From contig BDGG01000009.1 in the NCBI GenBank assembly GCA_001949185.1, forward strand, positions 1,361,347 to 1,425,346: a DNA stretch of 64,000 bases. The letters run 5' to 3'. Both the position numbers and the translations under genes were made by a program. Within the stretch, counting starts at the first letter, position 1. Every line of letters begins with the position of its first letter. Shown here piece by piece: positions 12,501 through 25,066 of this stretch. This stretch comes from Ramazzottius varieornatus (Eukaryota > Tardigrada > Eutardigrada > Parachela > Ramazzottiidae). The notes under the pieces are model-generated. The model ran no database searches. It saw only the letters and a list, made by a program, of their open reading frames with translations, and was not told where the DNA came from.

Positions 12501-15500
12501 CCGGCAATTTGGGTAAGCAGACTGTTGTCGACATAGCCAACCAATAATTTTCAACGGCAAAACATATGCAGTATTTGTTTTTGTCCCATAACGCGTAGGT
12601 GTCTTGATTCCTGTGATTGCCACTGTGATGCAAAAGATGTCGCCATTGCAGACGCCAAAGCCTCGGCTGCTCAAGCTGTTGCGTGACTTTTGGCTGTATT
12701 CGGCCATTCTGGGCTTCGCCGTGCCCGACTCTGGTCTGTGGCCGGAAGAATGGTTCATGGGCGTATGGCAGATTGCTGTCAAGACACCACCGCTGGTGAC
12801 CAAAGAAGTGGTTCTGCGGGCAGAGATTGAGTACAATTCGGCGTTGAAGAGCGACAGCCTGTCGGCGGTTGAGCTGCAGGACATTCGCAATACTCTCATC
12901 GACCTGCTCAAGGCCAACGCCGACCTGGCCTCCAAGATCAAACTCCTCAGCTTGGCTCAATGCTTGTTCCTCCTCTCCGTTTACAGGTAAGGACAGGCCA
13001 ATATGCCTCCTGTGCAAAGGCCATACTGTATATCCCTCCACTCATTTTGAAATGCATGATGCAGGCTGGAAACGTTGAGGGTCATGTACTCGGATGACTC
13101 GGAAGCTTTCACTCAGATCTTTGTCTACCTGGAAGACTATTCCCTGCAGAACGATCAAAGTAGGTTTTGTAAATAGTACTGGGCTTTCCTCATGGGGTAA
13201 CTGGTACGTATAAAGGTGTGTGACGTTCCGTAGCTGGTCTGCGGGACGGTGTGCAGGCCATCTCGTACGCCGTGCTGGACGCCTTTTTGCTGCGGGCGCA
13301 GAGCATGCCCAAGCGGGAGAAGCGCAACCAGGATCTGGACAATTTGGCCCAGTACCTGCTGGTGGCCTTCAACAACATCAACGCCACCATTCGGCAGATT
13401 GCCGACCAGTGGCTCTCTCGTCTGGTCGAGACCTTCCCCCACATCCTCTGGAGCCGCAAAGTGCTGTGGACCATCATGGACATTGCACAAACTCTGTCGC
13501 AGTCCCTGCAATTTGTATGAAGGGACAGATTAGCTGCCACCTCAGTCATACATGTCTTGTTGAAGCTGGCTTTGCTTGTAGAATCCCGATGAGGAAGATT
13601 TGGTACTGAAGATCTGCAACACGCCGTACTTTATTCGTTGCATGGAGTCGCTGGAGGCGCGGGAGCAGAATGTCAAGCACTTTACGGGGCGCTGTGAAGA
13701 GTTTATCGGCGAAGCCATGAAGTGGGCGCCCTTCGCCGTCCGCTCCAACCTGGAGCAGTACATGCTGGAAGTGACCAGCGGGCCCGCCTCCAAGCGCGAC
13801 AAGTCGCCCACCTTCCAGCCCACCGGTCTCAGCTACGCCGCCGAGAACCTCTTGCGCCAAGTTGGCCTCACTGTCGGACCAGCGGCTGCTGTAAGTACTG
13901 CTCGTATGGCTCTTTCCCTTCTTGACCACACTGATATATATATTCAGATGGATGCACTGTTTGATAGGCCAATGCAGCCAACCGCAAGACGGGCATGGCC
14001 AACAAGGAGGTCTCGGACTTTGTCATGGACTTTACCTCTCGCTGCACCCACTCGGGCGAAGTGCGCAGCATGAAGAATCTCATGAAGATGGAGGAGCTGG
14101 TCAAGAATCTGCAGCAGCGAATGGACCAAGTCTGCGGCGAGAAGGATGTCAATAAGTTTGAGCAGTTAATGTACCAAATCTGCGCCGTCATCATCCAGTC
14201 TACCGAAGAGTACAGCGTCTATTCCAGTAAGTCCTCTTCTTCCGTCGTCTCCTACTCTGTCTTTTAACCAAGAGTCCCTCTTAATGGCAGCGCCCATCAT
14301 TGATCTTCTGCGCCTGCTGACGTGGAGCGTGACGCAGCTCTTCACCAGCGGCGCAGCCATCAGCGCCATCCGCTGCTGGCAGTGGCTGCTGGCCGCCAAG
14401 CCCGCCATTCACATCAACTTTATCAACCAGATGGTCCTGGCCTGGAACCAGACACACCAGATGAAACTCGGTCAGTGCACCACATGTCAATCAGTGCAAT
14501 AGAAGAAAGACCGCGCACAAAATTATCCATCTTTGTTAGGGCTGTTTGCCGAGACCAGTGTCGAGGAAGGTCCGACACCGTTGGCGCCGCACAACGGCCA
14601 GGTGCGCTTACCGTCGGCCGACATTGAGGCCCACGTTGTGTGGTGCAAGTTTATCCACGAGCGAGTGGAGATTGCCCGCTACTGCAGCCAGCAGGAGATT
14701 GACGTCTTTGTGGCCATGTTCAACCAGTGCCTGGGGACGGCCATCGGCAGCAAGCGCCGCCAGCGCACCATCCGCTATGGCTCCTGCCTCTTTCGCTTCC
14801 TGGCCAGCGCCCTGCGCCTCCTCCAAGACAACAATGGCCAGAATGTGCCGGCCAAGAATGCCCTCCGCGAACGCATCTACGCCACCGCCATGGACTACTT
14901 TGCCGGCCCGCTCGACTTCCCTCAAGACTTCAAGCAGGAGCTGCTCGACGACATTAAAGTTCTCATTCGCTTTTGGGTGCTACTGCATACCGACAAGCGC
15001 TACCTTCACGCCGAAACAGTCGACTCTTTCGACGGTAAGCTGGCCACAATTAAGCGCTACTTTTGCCCTTTATCACTGTCTTCCTTGTGCTGTAGCTGCC
15101 AGTGTGGAGAAAGCAACGACGACATCCAACGCCAACACGCTGACCGTCAACCGCTCGGGCTGGATGAACATTCCACAGTCCACCTCCCAGATCAACGTTA
15201 ACAACAACAACAACAATAATAACCGGCGAGGTAGGGTCACTTTTCTTTGCTGAAGAGGGAGTTTAAGCAGAAGCGTAAAGTCTGGTTGTGTGTGTGGTGT
15301 TGGTAGGCTTGTTGAACAAGCGTCAGACGCGCTTCAACATGGACTTTGCCAAGACGTACGTCCGACGGCGCAACCTGATTTTGGCGCTGCTGGCTTCCGA
15401 GTACGATCGCTGGGTGGTGTGGTACGACCCGCTGAACGCCAAGGCCGACGACCTGCCCGAAGTCAACGAGACCAAGCTGCCCGCTTGGATGAGCCAGATT

Positions 15501-18500
15501 GTCACACCCAAGATGCTGCGCGAGTATGCGCGGGTGGCCTGGCAGGTGTCACCTGTCCTGGCCGTCTACCTGCCTTCCCGCTTCCGCAACGCCGATGTGC
15601 TGGTCCGCGAGATCAACCGCCTGGTCCGCCTCAAGCCCGAAGCCGTCATGGAAGTCCCGGCTGCTCTGACCTACTTCGCCACGCCCGAGTGCATCGAAGC
15701 GGACCCGCCCGAGCTGGTCAACATTCTGACCTGGGCCAACTGCTCGCCTGTCCAAGCCTTGAACCTCTTCTCCAAGGATAGCCCACCCAACTCGGTCACC
15801 CACCAGTATGCCTCCAGGGTCCTCAATGGCTACAGCCCCGAAGTCATGATCTTCTACATTCCCCAACTCATCCAAGCTCTCCGCTACGATTACGTAAGTA
15901 CTAGTCCACTTCTCACTTCTTGCCTTCTGACTCCAGCCTTCTCGCTGGGCAAGTGCGCGCATTTGCCCCAAGCAGCATACACACTGTACAATAGTCAGTG
16001 TACGGCTGGCTGTATGCAAGCTGCGGAAAGTGGACAGTCGGTTGCTCAAACCTGCATACTTGTTCACTGTGTTTATCTACGGCGTTTTGTATGCGGGTTC
16101 GCGAAGCGATTACAGCCGATCTGCCCAATGTTTTTCCGTAATCTAGACAGGTGTGTGTTTGGTTGTAGATGGGCCACATTCGAAACTACGTGATCGAAGC
16201 AGCTTCCCAGTCTAACCTCCTAGCCCATCAGATCATCTGGAACATCCAGTGCAACAAGTACACGGATGAAGAAGGCAAAAACGAAGACCCCGTCTTGTTC
16301 CGCAAACTACAAGACATCGAGGACGAAATCATCCGCCGGCTGGAAAGCGGGCCGGCCAGAGCCTTCCGCGAACGGGAGTTTGCCTTCTTCAAAGAAATCA
16401 CCGACATTAGCGGCACCATCAAGCCCTTTGAAAAGGGGGAAAAGCGCAAGCAGGCTTGCCTGAAAGAATTGGCCAAAATCAAGGTCCAACATGGTAGGGT
16501 ATTCCATGCATAGTCTGCCGTGTTACTTGCTAGTCTCAATCTTGTCCATTGGCCGACAGGATGTTACTTGCCGTCAAATCCCGAGGCTGTGGTGGTGGAC
16601 ATTGACGCCAAGTCGGGCTTGCCACTGCAAAGTGCGGCCAAAGCGCCCTACTTGGCCAAGTTCCTGGTCAAGAAGTGCACACTGGACCAGCTGGAGGAGA
16701 TTGGCACGGCCGAGGACCCGGCCAGCAAGACGCCGGCTGATGCCCCCGAGTACTGGCAAGCGGCCATCTTTAAAGTCGGCGACGACGTTCGCCAAGACAT
16801 GCTGGCGCTGCAGATCATGCAGATTTTTAAGAATGTCTTTGACATGGTAAGACTGTGATTTGATGACAAGCAATTGATGGCACGAATTGGCGGCAATTTT
16901 TGAGAATATGGTGTAGTGATGATTGTTCCTTTCTTGTGTGCGGTGGATAGGCTGGTTTGCGGTTGTATCTGTACCCGTACCGCGTGGTGGCCACCGGCCC
17001 GGGCTGTGGTGTCATCGAGTGTGTGCCGGACGCCAAGTCGCGGGACCAGCTGGGCAAGCAGACGGATAGCCTGCTAGAGTACTTTGTGGCCACCTACGGC
17101 GACGTCAAGTCGCCCGAGTACATTGAAGCCCGCAGGAATTTCATCCGCAGCATGGCAGCCTACAGCCTCATCACCTTTATCCTACAAGTCAAGGATCGCC
17201 ACAACGGCAACATCCTCATCGACAAGCACGGCCACATCATCCACATCGACTTTGGCTTCCTCTTTGAAAGCAGCCCTGGCGGCAACATGGGCTGGGAACC
17301 CGACTTTAAGATGACCACCGAGTATGCCTCGCTGATGGGCGAAAAGATGGAGTCGCAACACTTCAAGTGGTTCATGGAACTCACTGTCCGCGCTTACGTC
17401 GCCGTCAGGTAACCTTTTCCAACCATGACAAGGACAAATAATACTCCTTGTCAGCCTCAACGACAAAGAGGGGCAGACATGCCAAGAAGTCAATGGTCAA
17501 AACTTTCATGAATAGATATCAAGAAGAAATCAAAAAAGCTGAAATGAGGCTGGTCGGGACCGACTGGTCCAATGTCTGTAATCTGAAATTGTTCGCCGAA
17601 CGGGTTTTTCGTCGGGGCTGTTGAGGGTCGGTTGCAAACGGCTAGTGCTGTCTTGTCGGGCACTCAGCGGGGAAGATTTTGGCCTGAAGTGCCAATTCGA
17701 CAACCGAACGACGGCTGAGCTATAAATAGCGTCAGTATAAGTCCAGCGACCAAAATGGCCACTTTGGCCAACGCCACTGAGCTACGGTCTCTTCCTTTGC
17801 ATTTTCTGGATGTTTATGCGCCGCTACGATGGTTGTGTCCTGATATTTGTCCGATACATAATGTGTTATGGCTAAGACGCCAGAACAAATGAGTTCGACT
17901 GTCAAAATCGATGTCGTACTTTAACACCCTGAGCACGGGGCGGGAAACTCACTTTCCCGGCGCACACTCATTTGTGCGTAGCGAGTTTCCAGTCTACCTT
18001 TTGCTCCCCGTTTTTCCGTTTGCCCGGACAATCAACTCTTCTTGAAACTAAAACTAGTGGCTACTGGACACTGGCTCTGCAAACCTGTGTGGAATTTTTT
18101 TCGTTTCTTAACGGGATTTCGGCGTAGCCAGCAAATTACTTTCCAGCCAGGCTCTCAGTTAGTCCAGAGTTACCAAAATAATTGTTGCGCGAGCCCAAAC
18201 ATTTTAGTATCTTGCGACAGTTTCCGATTCGTGGAAAGATCTGCCCAGTGGTCATTAAAAAAACCTTGAAGCCTTGCCGTTTTGAGTTGGCAGGTGGCGC
18301 ACTCTACATCATATTCCAAAATTTTGGCTGATCGATGAGGTGGTGATTGGTCTAATTGGGCACCGCCCCCAATTTTTAACCAGTTAAAACAAGGCGAAAG
18401 TGACTTTCTCGCATCGTATTCTGAAATCACGAAATCGCGCAGTGCTCAAGGTGTTAATGTGCCAACGGTGCGGGACAGGTTTGAATCCGGGTGCGTGTAA

Positions 18501-19149
18501 AAAGACCGCGCGGATGGTGGGTGAAATATCTGGTCAACGTGTATATCGATCAGCTGATCGCTACGACACATAACAGCCAACACGGCGCGTACCGGGGGGA
18601 TTCTTTACGCGGACCCGGACCAATCTTGTCCCACTTCATTGGCACTCTAAAGCACTCATCAAGCTCGTGTTACAGGCATGAGGCAGCGTTCCCCGTAGGA
18701 AAAGGGGCAAGTAGGCGGGCAAAGTTCTGACCACCCGTTGTTGGTTTTCCATGGCTGTCGCGCTTGTCGCGCTCAGAATGGAATGTAGCCCGTTTAGGTC
18801 TACATTCTACAACTTGATGTCAGAAGAGCTCTTTTTCTCTTGAACAGGACAATCGATCAGTCGGTGGCGACCAGCGTCAGAGTAACTTGTGGAAAATGAC
18901 ATGAGCTTATTCTCTGTTTGAAGGCATTTCCGGGAAGAGATTTGCACGTTGGTCAGTCTGATGTTGGACACGAATCTTCCCTGCTTCCGCGGGCAGACCA
19001 TCCCCAAGTTACGGGCCCGCTTTAGTCCCAATGCGTCGGAGCGCGAAGCCGCCGATTACATGATCAAAGTCATCAAAGATTGCTACTTGAATTATCGGGC
19101 GCGCACTTACGATATGCTGCAGTATCAACAGAACAAGATCAACTACTAA
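9592..19149 (+). CDS. PI4KA: Phosphatidylinositol 4-kinase alpha (type III)
   Basis: Makes PI4P from phosphatidylinositol at the plasma membrane, working with TTC7 and FAM126 in the family. The ATG at 9592 opens a 96-base exon ([14 protein letters not shown]) matching the human N-terminus (LSLARSLA versus LRLARCLA), then joins at 9756. Many exons follow; landmarks are the solenoid blocks [19 protein letters not shown] and [10 protein letters not shown] near 12500-12760, the PIK helical region near 15300-16500, and [16 protein letters not shown] at about 16560. The kinase core is intact: [28 protein letters not shown] (catalytic DRHN) and HIDFGF. The last exon, 18924-19149, restores the conserved C-terminus ending [15 protein letters not shown] and splices in frame from 17408. 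A poly-Asn run (codons at 15200-15225) sits in a family-variable linker. The last intron (17409-18923, 1515 bp) is unusually long and carries a mobile element. No frameshift was seen. Confidence 0.97.
17925..18453. mobile_element. Non-autonomous piggyBac-like element with TTAA flanks
   Basis: A 529-bp segment within the last PI4KA intron is flanked on both sides by TTAA (17921-17924 and 18454-18457), the piggyBac target duplication. Its ends are inverted repeats: CACCCTGAGCAC on the left and GTGCTCAAGGTG on the right, 11 of 12 matching. Just inside the left end is a nested palindrome: GGAAACTC pairs with GAGTTTCC and CGCACA with TGTGCG, resembling the subterminal inverted repeats seen in piggyBac ends. 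It has no transposase frame, so it would need a transposase supplied elsewhere. Confidence 0.8.
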
Positions 19150-19909
19150 CATGACCCCATAGTCAGTTATGCGCAGCCTTGATCTCCACGCTCCTTTCGG
19201 GCTTTACTTGACACCTTACTTGCTTGCAGGTCATCTGGCCAGTTACCAAAGCATATGCAAAAGAGAGAAAATATGAGTCTTTTATGCTTTACCAATGTTT
19301 TTTACACTGTCTGTGTTTTTGCCTGGTGATTTCTATAGTCTTTGCTTCGGTCAGTGGCTAAAGGTGGATATCGGTTTCATGCACTTTGTCTGTACGGTCA
19401 TCGCTTAGCTGGCCAAATATTTACTGGTGAAGATAGCTGCAAGGAGCAGACAGTTACGTCAGTAACCTTGCTGCGCCATACAGACATACTTTCCAAGCGT
19501 TTCCGTGTCCATCTTGAGCAATGTGGCCAACCGTTGAGATCAAGTTCAAGGATCACTCGCGCCAAGTGCCCATTGGCCTGCTCCATCACGCAGCCTTTTC
19601 CCGTATCGGCAACGCCATCACACACCGCCGTAATTTGTCCACTGTATTTTTCTAATTAGCCGTGAAATGATTTTTCTCACTATGTCTTCCTTGTAGGCTT
19701 TCTTCGGCTAGAGGGAAAGATAGCCGTCTTTACAGTTTCTTCTAGCCCACCGTCTATCCAGGTAAGGAACTTGGAGCTGGGAAACCGTCCTTGTTTTGCC
19801 AAACTTTGGGTTTTAATGATACAGCGGAAAGCATCACAAATTAAAAATACAGACAAAAAGTGTGAGAGAAGAAAGTGGCAACTCAGTGGCCAAACAAGGA
19901 AGAATGGAG
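19150..19909. other. Tail-to-tail intergenic region
   Basis: Lies between the PI4KA stop and the stop of the minus-strand Tyr/Pro-rich gene. It must hold both 3' untranslated regions. No additional gene or canonical AATAAA for PI4KA is evident. Confidence 0.5.
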
Positions 19910-21763
19910 TTAAGAGACTTGTGATGTGGGGCTCATAGGGAAAACAATGGTCTTGAGGGGGTCTGACTGTTTGACGGCTCTGGCCACGGGAAGGAAAATG
20001 TCGATAGGTGTGGTAGCTTTGGCGTCCTGCCTTTCCTCCTTCTGCCCGTCACTGTAGTTGGGGATGGTCGGGGTGGAAAAGTTTGGCGATTGCTGCAGGT
20101 TCTCTGAGCCATACTTCCTGGCTGTCCGATAATGCTCCTGGCTATTCTGCATCTGCTCGTTGTTGTTGTTGTTGGACTTGCTATGGACCAGTCGCTTCCC
20201 ACCAAACAACGCAGCGATGACCGAAGGTACCTGCTGTAATTTGTAATCGGAATCGATGGCTGAACCTAGTCTTGGGTATTTGATAGGTGGCGAAACGTTG
20301 TCCGGCTGATACTCTGGATTACGCTCCATAATTGGGGCCTTGGCTGAGTAACTGACATACTCTTGTCTTTCACGGCTGTTGGGCATATACGTGACCTCTT
20401 GTCGGTCCCGACTTCCGGGGATAAAAGTGGCCATGTTGCGTCCCTTGGCATTGGTGGAAGGTCGCGGCTGAAATTGCGGCTGCTCGTACGATGGCTCCGG
20501 CTCGTAGCTGAAGACTTCGTAGTTGGGGGCAGTGGGAGGGACGGCAAACGAGGTGGAGTAGGCTGGTCCAGGCCTGTTGACTATGCTGACGTAGTTGGGA
20601 TGGTCGTAAGGGTCGAATTGACCGTAAGAGCGCGATTCCATGGCATATGGCACCTCATAGGCCGGCATTCTTACCGATGAAGGATATGTGGCCATCGGTA
20701 CTCGCCCAGCTTGCGGGTAGCGTTGTTGCATCATCGGCTCAAACGTGGAGCGAAGGTCCGGCCCATATTGCTCCCAAAAGACATTGGGGTATGAACCTGG
20801 CGATCAGCACAAAAGAACAAATTGAAGGCAAATTTCCAAGAAAATTTAGTATAGTTTGAATGGCAAATGATGATTGCTACCTGTTTTCCCAAAGTCCGGC
20901 ATGGTGTTGAAGGATCGAAGGCTCATTTCCGGGCGAAATCGACCTCGGGGTTCCGGCGGCCCTACGTAGCTGCGCTCATCCGGGTAGAAGCCGGCCGACA
21001 TGAGTCCTTCAGGGTTGGCCTCACTGGCCTTTGGTCCCTGATTCGAATTGTAGGAGACTGAATCTATGGGGGGAAAGGGGGCTTTCTCTGGATCGTACAT
21101 GACGGGCGTGACAACGATTTTGGGGTCTTCGTTGTAGCGAGAGTAGGAAGGGGGGTAGTCGGTCCGCTCCTGTTTGACGGCCTTGTCAAAGACCGAATAG
21201 TCATTTCCCAATGCCGACTTGATGGCCGAGGGAACTTGAGCAGAATAATTTGGCATTAACGATGAGGAGGAGGCTTCCGGTTGTTTGCCCGACAGGAGAG
21301 TTTTGAGGAAAGCCGTGTAGGAGCCGTATGGCTGGCCATCGATAAACTTGGAGGGATAAACGCCCTTGTACAGCTTTGGCCGCTCTCTGGTGAAGTTGGG
21401 GCTGCCGACGCTGTCATAGTTCAGGTCGGATGCGTCGACGAGCGCTCGAAGGTTGTAGGAAGCGCGGACTTTGTGGCCCAAAGAGTCCAGTTTGGCCGGG
21501 AGCTTGGGCAGGACAACGTTGGGGTCGGAGTCGAGGAAGCGAATGTCCAAGGGCGCCGCGTTGGCTTGGTTCATGTAAGTGCGCAAGAGGGCTGCGTAGC
21601 CCAGTCCGCCGCTGTTTGCCATGTAAGCGGCAGGGGAAGGCAGGGAGCCGTAGTAGGCAGGGGCGTAGTTGGGATAGTTGACACTGGAAGAGCTGAATAA
21701 TTGACATTGTGTCCAGATGGGAAGTAGCCCGAGACCCATGAACGCCATGCAGAAAAATAACAT
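19910..21763 (-). CDS. Secreted Tyr/Pro/Ser-rich protein, family not recognised
   Basis: Two exons on the minus strand: 21763-20881 and 20796-19910, joined at ACAG|GT..CAG|GT in phase 1, giving 589 residues. The N-terminus is a clear signal peptide (MLFFCMAFMGLGLLPIW, likely cleaved after TQC). The rest has low-complexity character, rich in Tyr, Pro, Ser and Asn, with recurrent dibasic or RY/RxxY contexts and an Asn run (SKSNNNNNEQ). I see no cysteine-rich fold, membrane segment or named domain. Composition suggests an extracellular structural protein, or a precursor cut into peptides; Tyr-rich secreted proteins often act in matrices or adhesives. That is inference from composition. It sits head-to-head with the beta-ureidopropionase gene about 720 bp away. 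Confidence 0.75.
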
Positions 21764-22480
21764 GGTCCCCTTGCTGGATAAACTTCCGCTGTGGCAAGTA
21801 ATGACCGATCGTCAGAGGCCAGCAAGAAACCTTTTGCTTATTGCCTCTTTTTGCTCTTTTCAGCGCCTCTGTCCAGACTGTCAACTACTGTGCCAAAAGG
21901 AAATTTGCAAGTACCACCCATGGGCGGTAAGGCCTTGCATGCCACTGAGGTGATGATCCATTATAGTATGCCAGTGGTCCGGCCATGTACGCCTCGACGC
22001 CCCATCAATCGCTCTCTTCTTGGCCTAATTGCAGGTGGACTGCAGCTGGACTTATTGCACGAACCCACAGTACCACCTCTCGTACAACTTTTTTCACCAG
22101 TGCTGGACTCTCCAACTTTATTGGCGGTATCTATTCGCCCAAGACCAACTAGGTTACATCCATCTACGTAGTTGGTCTTGGTTCGCCCAAGCATACGCAA
22201 AAGTTAAACGGGAGGTAAGATATCTTTTTTTTGATGGGCTTTCACCAAGGAAGAACGACTTTTTGTACAGATAAGGCTTTGTCGACCGTAAACTCGAGAT
22301 GACATCAAACCCGATAAGGCTTTCTTATCGGTAAAAAGCCGTTGGATGATCGCGCCTTTTGTCAACAAGCATAAGGCAGCAAGCGGCGTCACTTGACTTT
22401 TGGTGTTGTGCGTTTTTTCTCCGTACTGAACTTGCACAAGAGGGCATCCATATCCTGTTGAATACATCTGGATCTGTGGT
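21764..22480. promoter_or_regulatory. Divergent intergenic region, candidate shared promoter
   Basis: 717 bp separate the start codons of the minus-strand secreted protein and the plus-strand beta-ureidopropionase. No canonical TATA pair or known motif is obvious by eye; the call rests on the head-to-head arrangement. Confidence 0.35.
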
Positions 22481-25066
22481 ATGACGGACCAGAGTGAGGA
22501 TAGAGTGGACAAGGTGGAGGATCTTTTCGACACCCTGCCTCCCAACAAGCGCCAACATCTCTATAAGATTCTCTACGGCAAAACCCCCGAGTACGTCATA
22601 TTCAAGCCGAAACTTCCGCCTTCCTTTGATCATGGCAAAAAAGGTCCATTCATTTCTTGCAGAGAGCTAGCCCTGGATTGTCCAGGTCGGACCAAAGAGT
22701 TGGCCAGCAATCATGGCTTTGACTGTCAGGCCTACCAGTTCCGTGCCCAGGAAGAAAGTACTCGAGCGCCGCGGATAGTTCGCGTCGGACTGATCCAGAA
22801 TTCAAGTAGGGCTCTTTCATGGGCCCAGCCATTCTCCCCTTCTGTCATAACTTTCTTCCTGTGCAGTTGCCATTGCCACCACTGAGCCAGTGGAGCAGCA
22901 GCGAAATGCCATCATCGATAAAGTGCGGCCCATGTTTCAAGCTGCTGCGGAGGCTGGAGTGAACATTGTCGGTCTTCAAGAATGCTGGAGTAAGTGGGGA
23001 GGATAAGATCCAGCAGCGATGCGCCATTTGTGCGCCAGAGCTGGAGGATCTGACCCAAAGTTTCTTGTAGCTATGCCCTTCGCCTTTTGCACCAGAGAAA
23101 GACTGCCCTGGTCCGAGTTTGCCGAAGACGCTCGCACTGGTCCTACTGTCCAATTCTGTATCCAGGTGCCATTTCCCCTCTTCGTCCACTCTTACTTTCA
23201 GTCAATAACATCCAACTGGTATTTTTTCAGATGGCCAAGAAGTACCACATGGTTGTAATTTGTCCCATTCTGGAGCGAGACTGTGTGCGCGGTGACGTCA
23301 TTTGGAATACTGCCAGTACGTATATACGCGCTGCCAGCTCCCCTGGCCACTGGCCACAAGACTAACATGTCTGACAGACCAGCTGGCCTTAACGCTTTTT
23401 CTGCCTCTTTAGCGGTTGTCAACGATGACGGCACTGTTTTGGGCATTCAAAGAAAGAACCACATTCCCAGAGTTGGCGACTTCAACGAGGTTCGTAATTA
23501 CACGACGCAGTGCGGTACTGAGTGACAGTTCGAGAGTTTGAAAACGGGTCTCGTTACTTGACAGAGCACGTACTATGGCGAGGGGAACATTGGGCATCCT
23601 GTCTTCCATACCAAATACGGTAAGGAAAACTTTCCAAAATAGAAACGATACCGCCGATGATTTCGTTCCTACAAGTACAGTATAAGACGATGAGTGTGTT
23701 TTTTTCTTGCAGGTCGCATCGGTGTAAACATCTGCTATGGTACGTTCCGCAGTATATTCATATTGTCAGTTGCCACTGTCTTGCTGGTCAATGGTGTAGT
23801 TATCTTGTACTACTGGGGCCTGCGAACGTTGAAGGGTTCTCTGTTTTTCGACTGTCCTTTCTGACTTTAGGTCGCCACCATCCGCTAAACTGGCTAATGC
23901 AGCAGCTGAATGGAGCGGAAATTGTGTTTAACCCATCGGCGACCATTACCGGATTAAGGTGCGGAGCAGTGTTTGTGGTGTTTTCGGTAGCCTGTCCACT
24001 TGGACAGTACAACATAACAGGGGAGACGAAGTTTGTAGCCTGTCTACTATTTCTGTCGTAGCGAGCCGCTGTGGGCCATAGAAGCCAGAAACGCCGCCAT
24101 AGCCAACAGGTACGTAATACCCTCTTGCCATTGACAAATCCCGAACTGATGCCGACGACGTAATTACCAAGTATCCCCAGCTAATCTATCTGCCTTGGTC
24201 CCATCTTGCAGCTACTTCACCTGTGCCATCAACCGCGTGGGCGTGGTACGTCTGGGAAAATCTCTCAGTTTTCCATCTCTTGTCGCAGCTTCTTTTGAAC
24301 GCAACTGTATTTTGCCCAGGAAATGTATCCCAATGCCTTCACATCTGGTGACGGAAAGGCTGGTAAGTATAGAGCTTTCGAGGCCAAAGATCGACGCTGC
24401 CATTGCTGACAAAGATTGTTCTTTTGCAGCTCACAGAGATATGGGCATGTTCTACGGTAAGCCAAACAAGTCAAAATGCAGCCGCAAGTACTCTTGTGGG
24501 GCTGGTTCAGTGGACGGAGGAAGCGCTTCGACTTCCATGATGGCTTCCTTGTCACAGGTTCAAGCTATATGGCTGCCCCAGACGGAAGTCGAACACCGGT
24601 AAGTATTCTCCTCTACTTTCTTCTTAGCTTCATACAGGAGGAAGACACAAGTCATAATTAGTCGCAGTATACCACTGAAAGAAGACCCTGGGTGCAGTTG
24701 AACTGATTTGGTTTCCATCTGTCAGGGACTGAGTCGAGAGCGAGATGGACTACTGATCGTGGCCTTGGATCTTAACCTCTGTCGGCAAGTTGTGGACAAA
24801 TGGGGCTTTCGGGTAACTTTGCGCTAGCTGCTACCATCGTTTCGTACGGCCATAGTTTCCTGATGCACTGCTCTTTGCAGATGACACAGCGTCTTGAGCA
24901 CTATGCAAAGAAGTTGACGGCGGCCTCCAGCCCCGACTATCAGCCGCAACTTGTTAAAGCTCGGGAAGAGGGAACAAGCTCTTCGCGGGAGGAAAGCAAG
25001 CAAATGCAAAATGGATGCGGTCACGATTGCTCCCGCGTCTCTGTCGACTGCTCCCGCTTTCACTAG
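22481..25066 (+). CDS. UPB1: Beta-ureidopropionase (third step of pyrimidine catabolism)
   Basis: Hydrolyses N-carbamoyl-beta-alanine to beta-alanine, CO2 and ammonia in the cytosol. The ATG at 22481 gives [16 protein letters not shown], then LYKILYGK aligns with the family's VLYGKE block. About a dozen or more small exons follow. Nitrilase-fold catalytic residues are all present: Glu in NIVGLQECW, Lys in [13 protein letters not shown], Cys in [13 protein letters not shown]. Other signature blocks are [46 protein letters not shown] and [22 protein letters not shown] 72-base intron near 22590-22661 is a multiple of three without a stop, so it can be retained in frame. The C-terminus runs about 35 residues past the usual family end and is Ser/Gln/Cys-rich. 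Together with the dehydrogenase at 40674-42991 it belongs to beta-alanine/valine catabolism, but the two are far apart and not co-ordinated by position. Confidence 0.95.

Noticed and set aside
18465-18500. GGTTTGAATCC resembling a tRNA box B, possible tRNA-derived SINE
   Set aside because: No box A at the expected distance and no cloverleaf stems.
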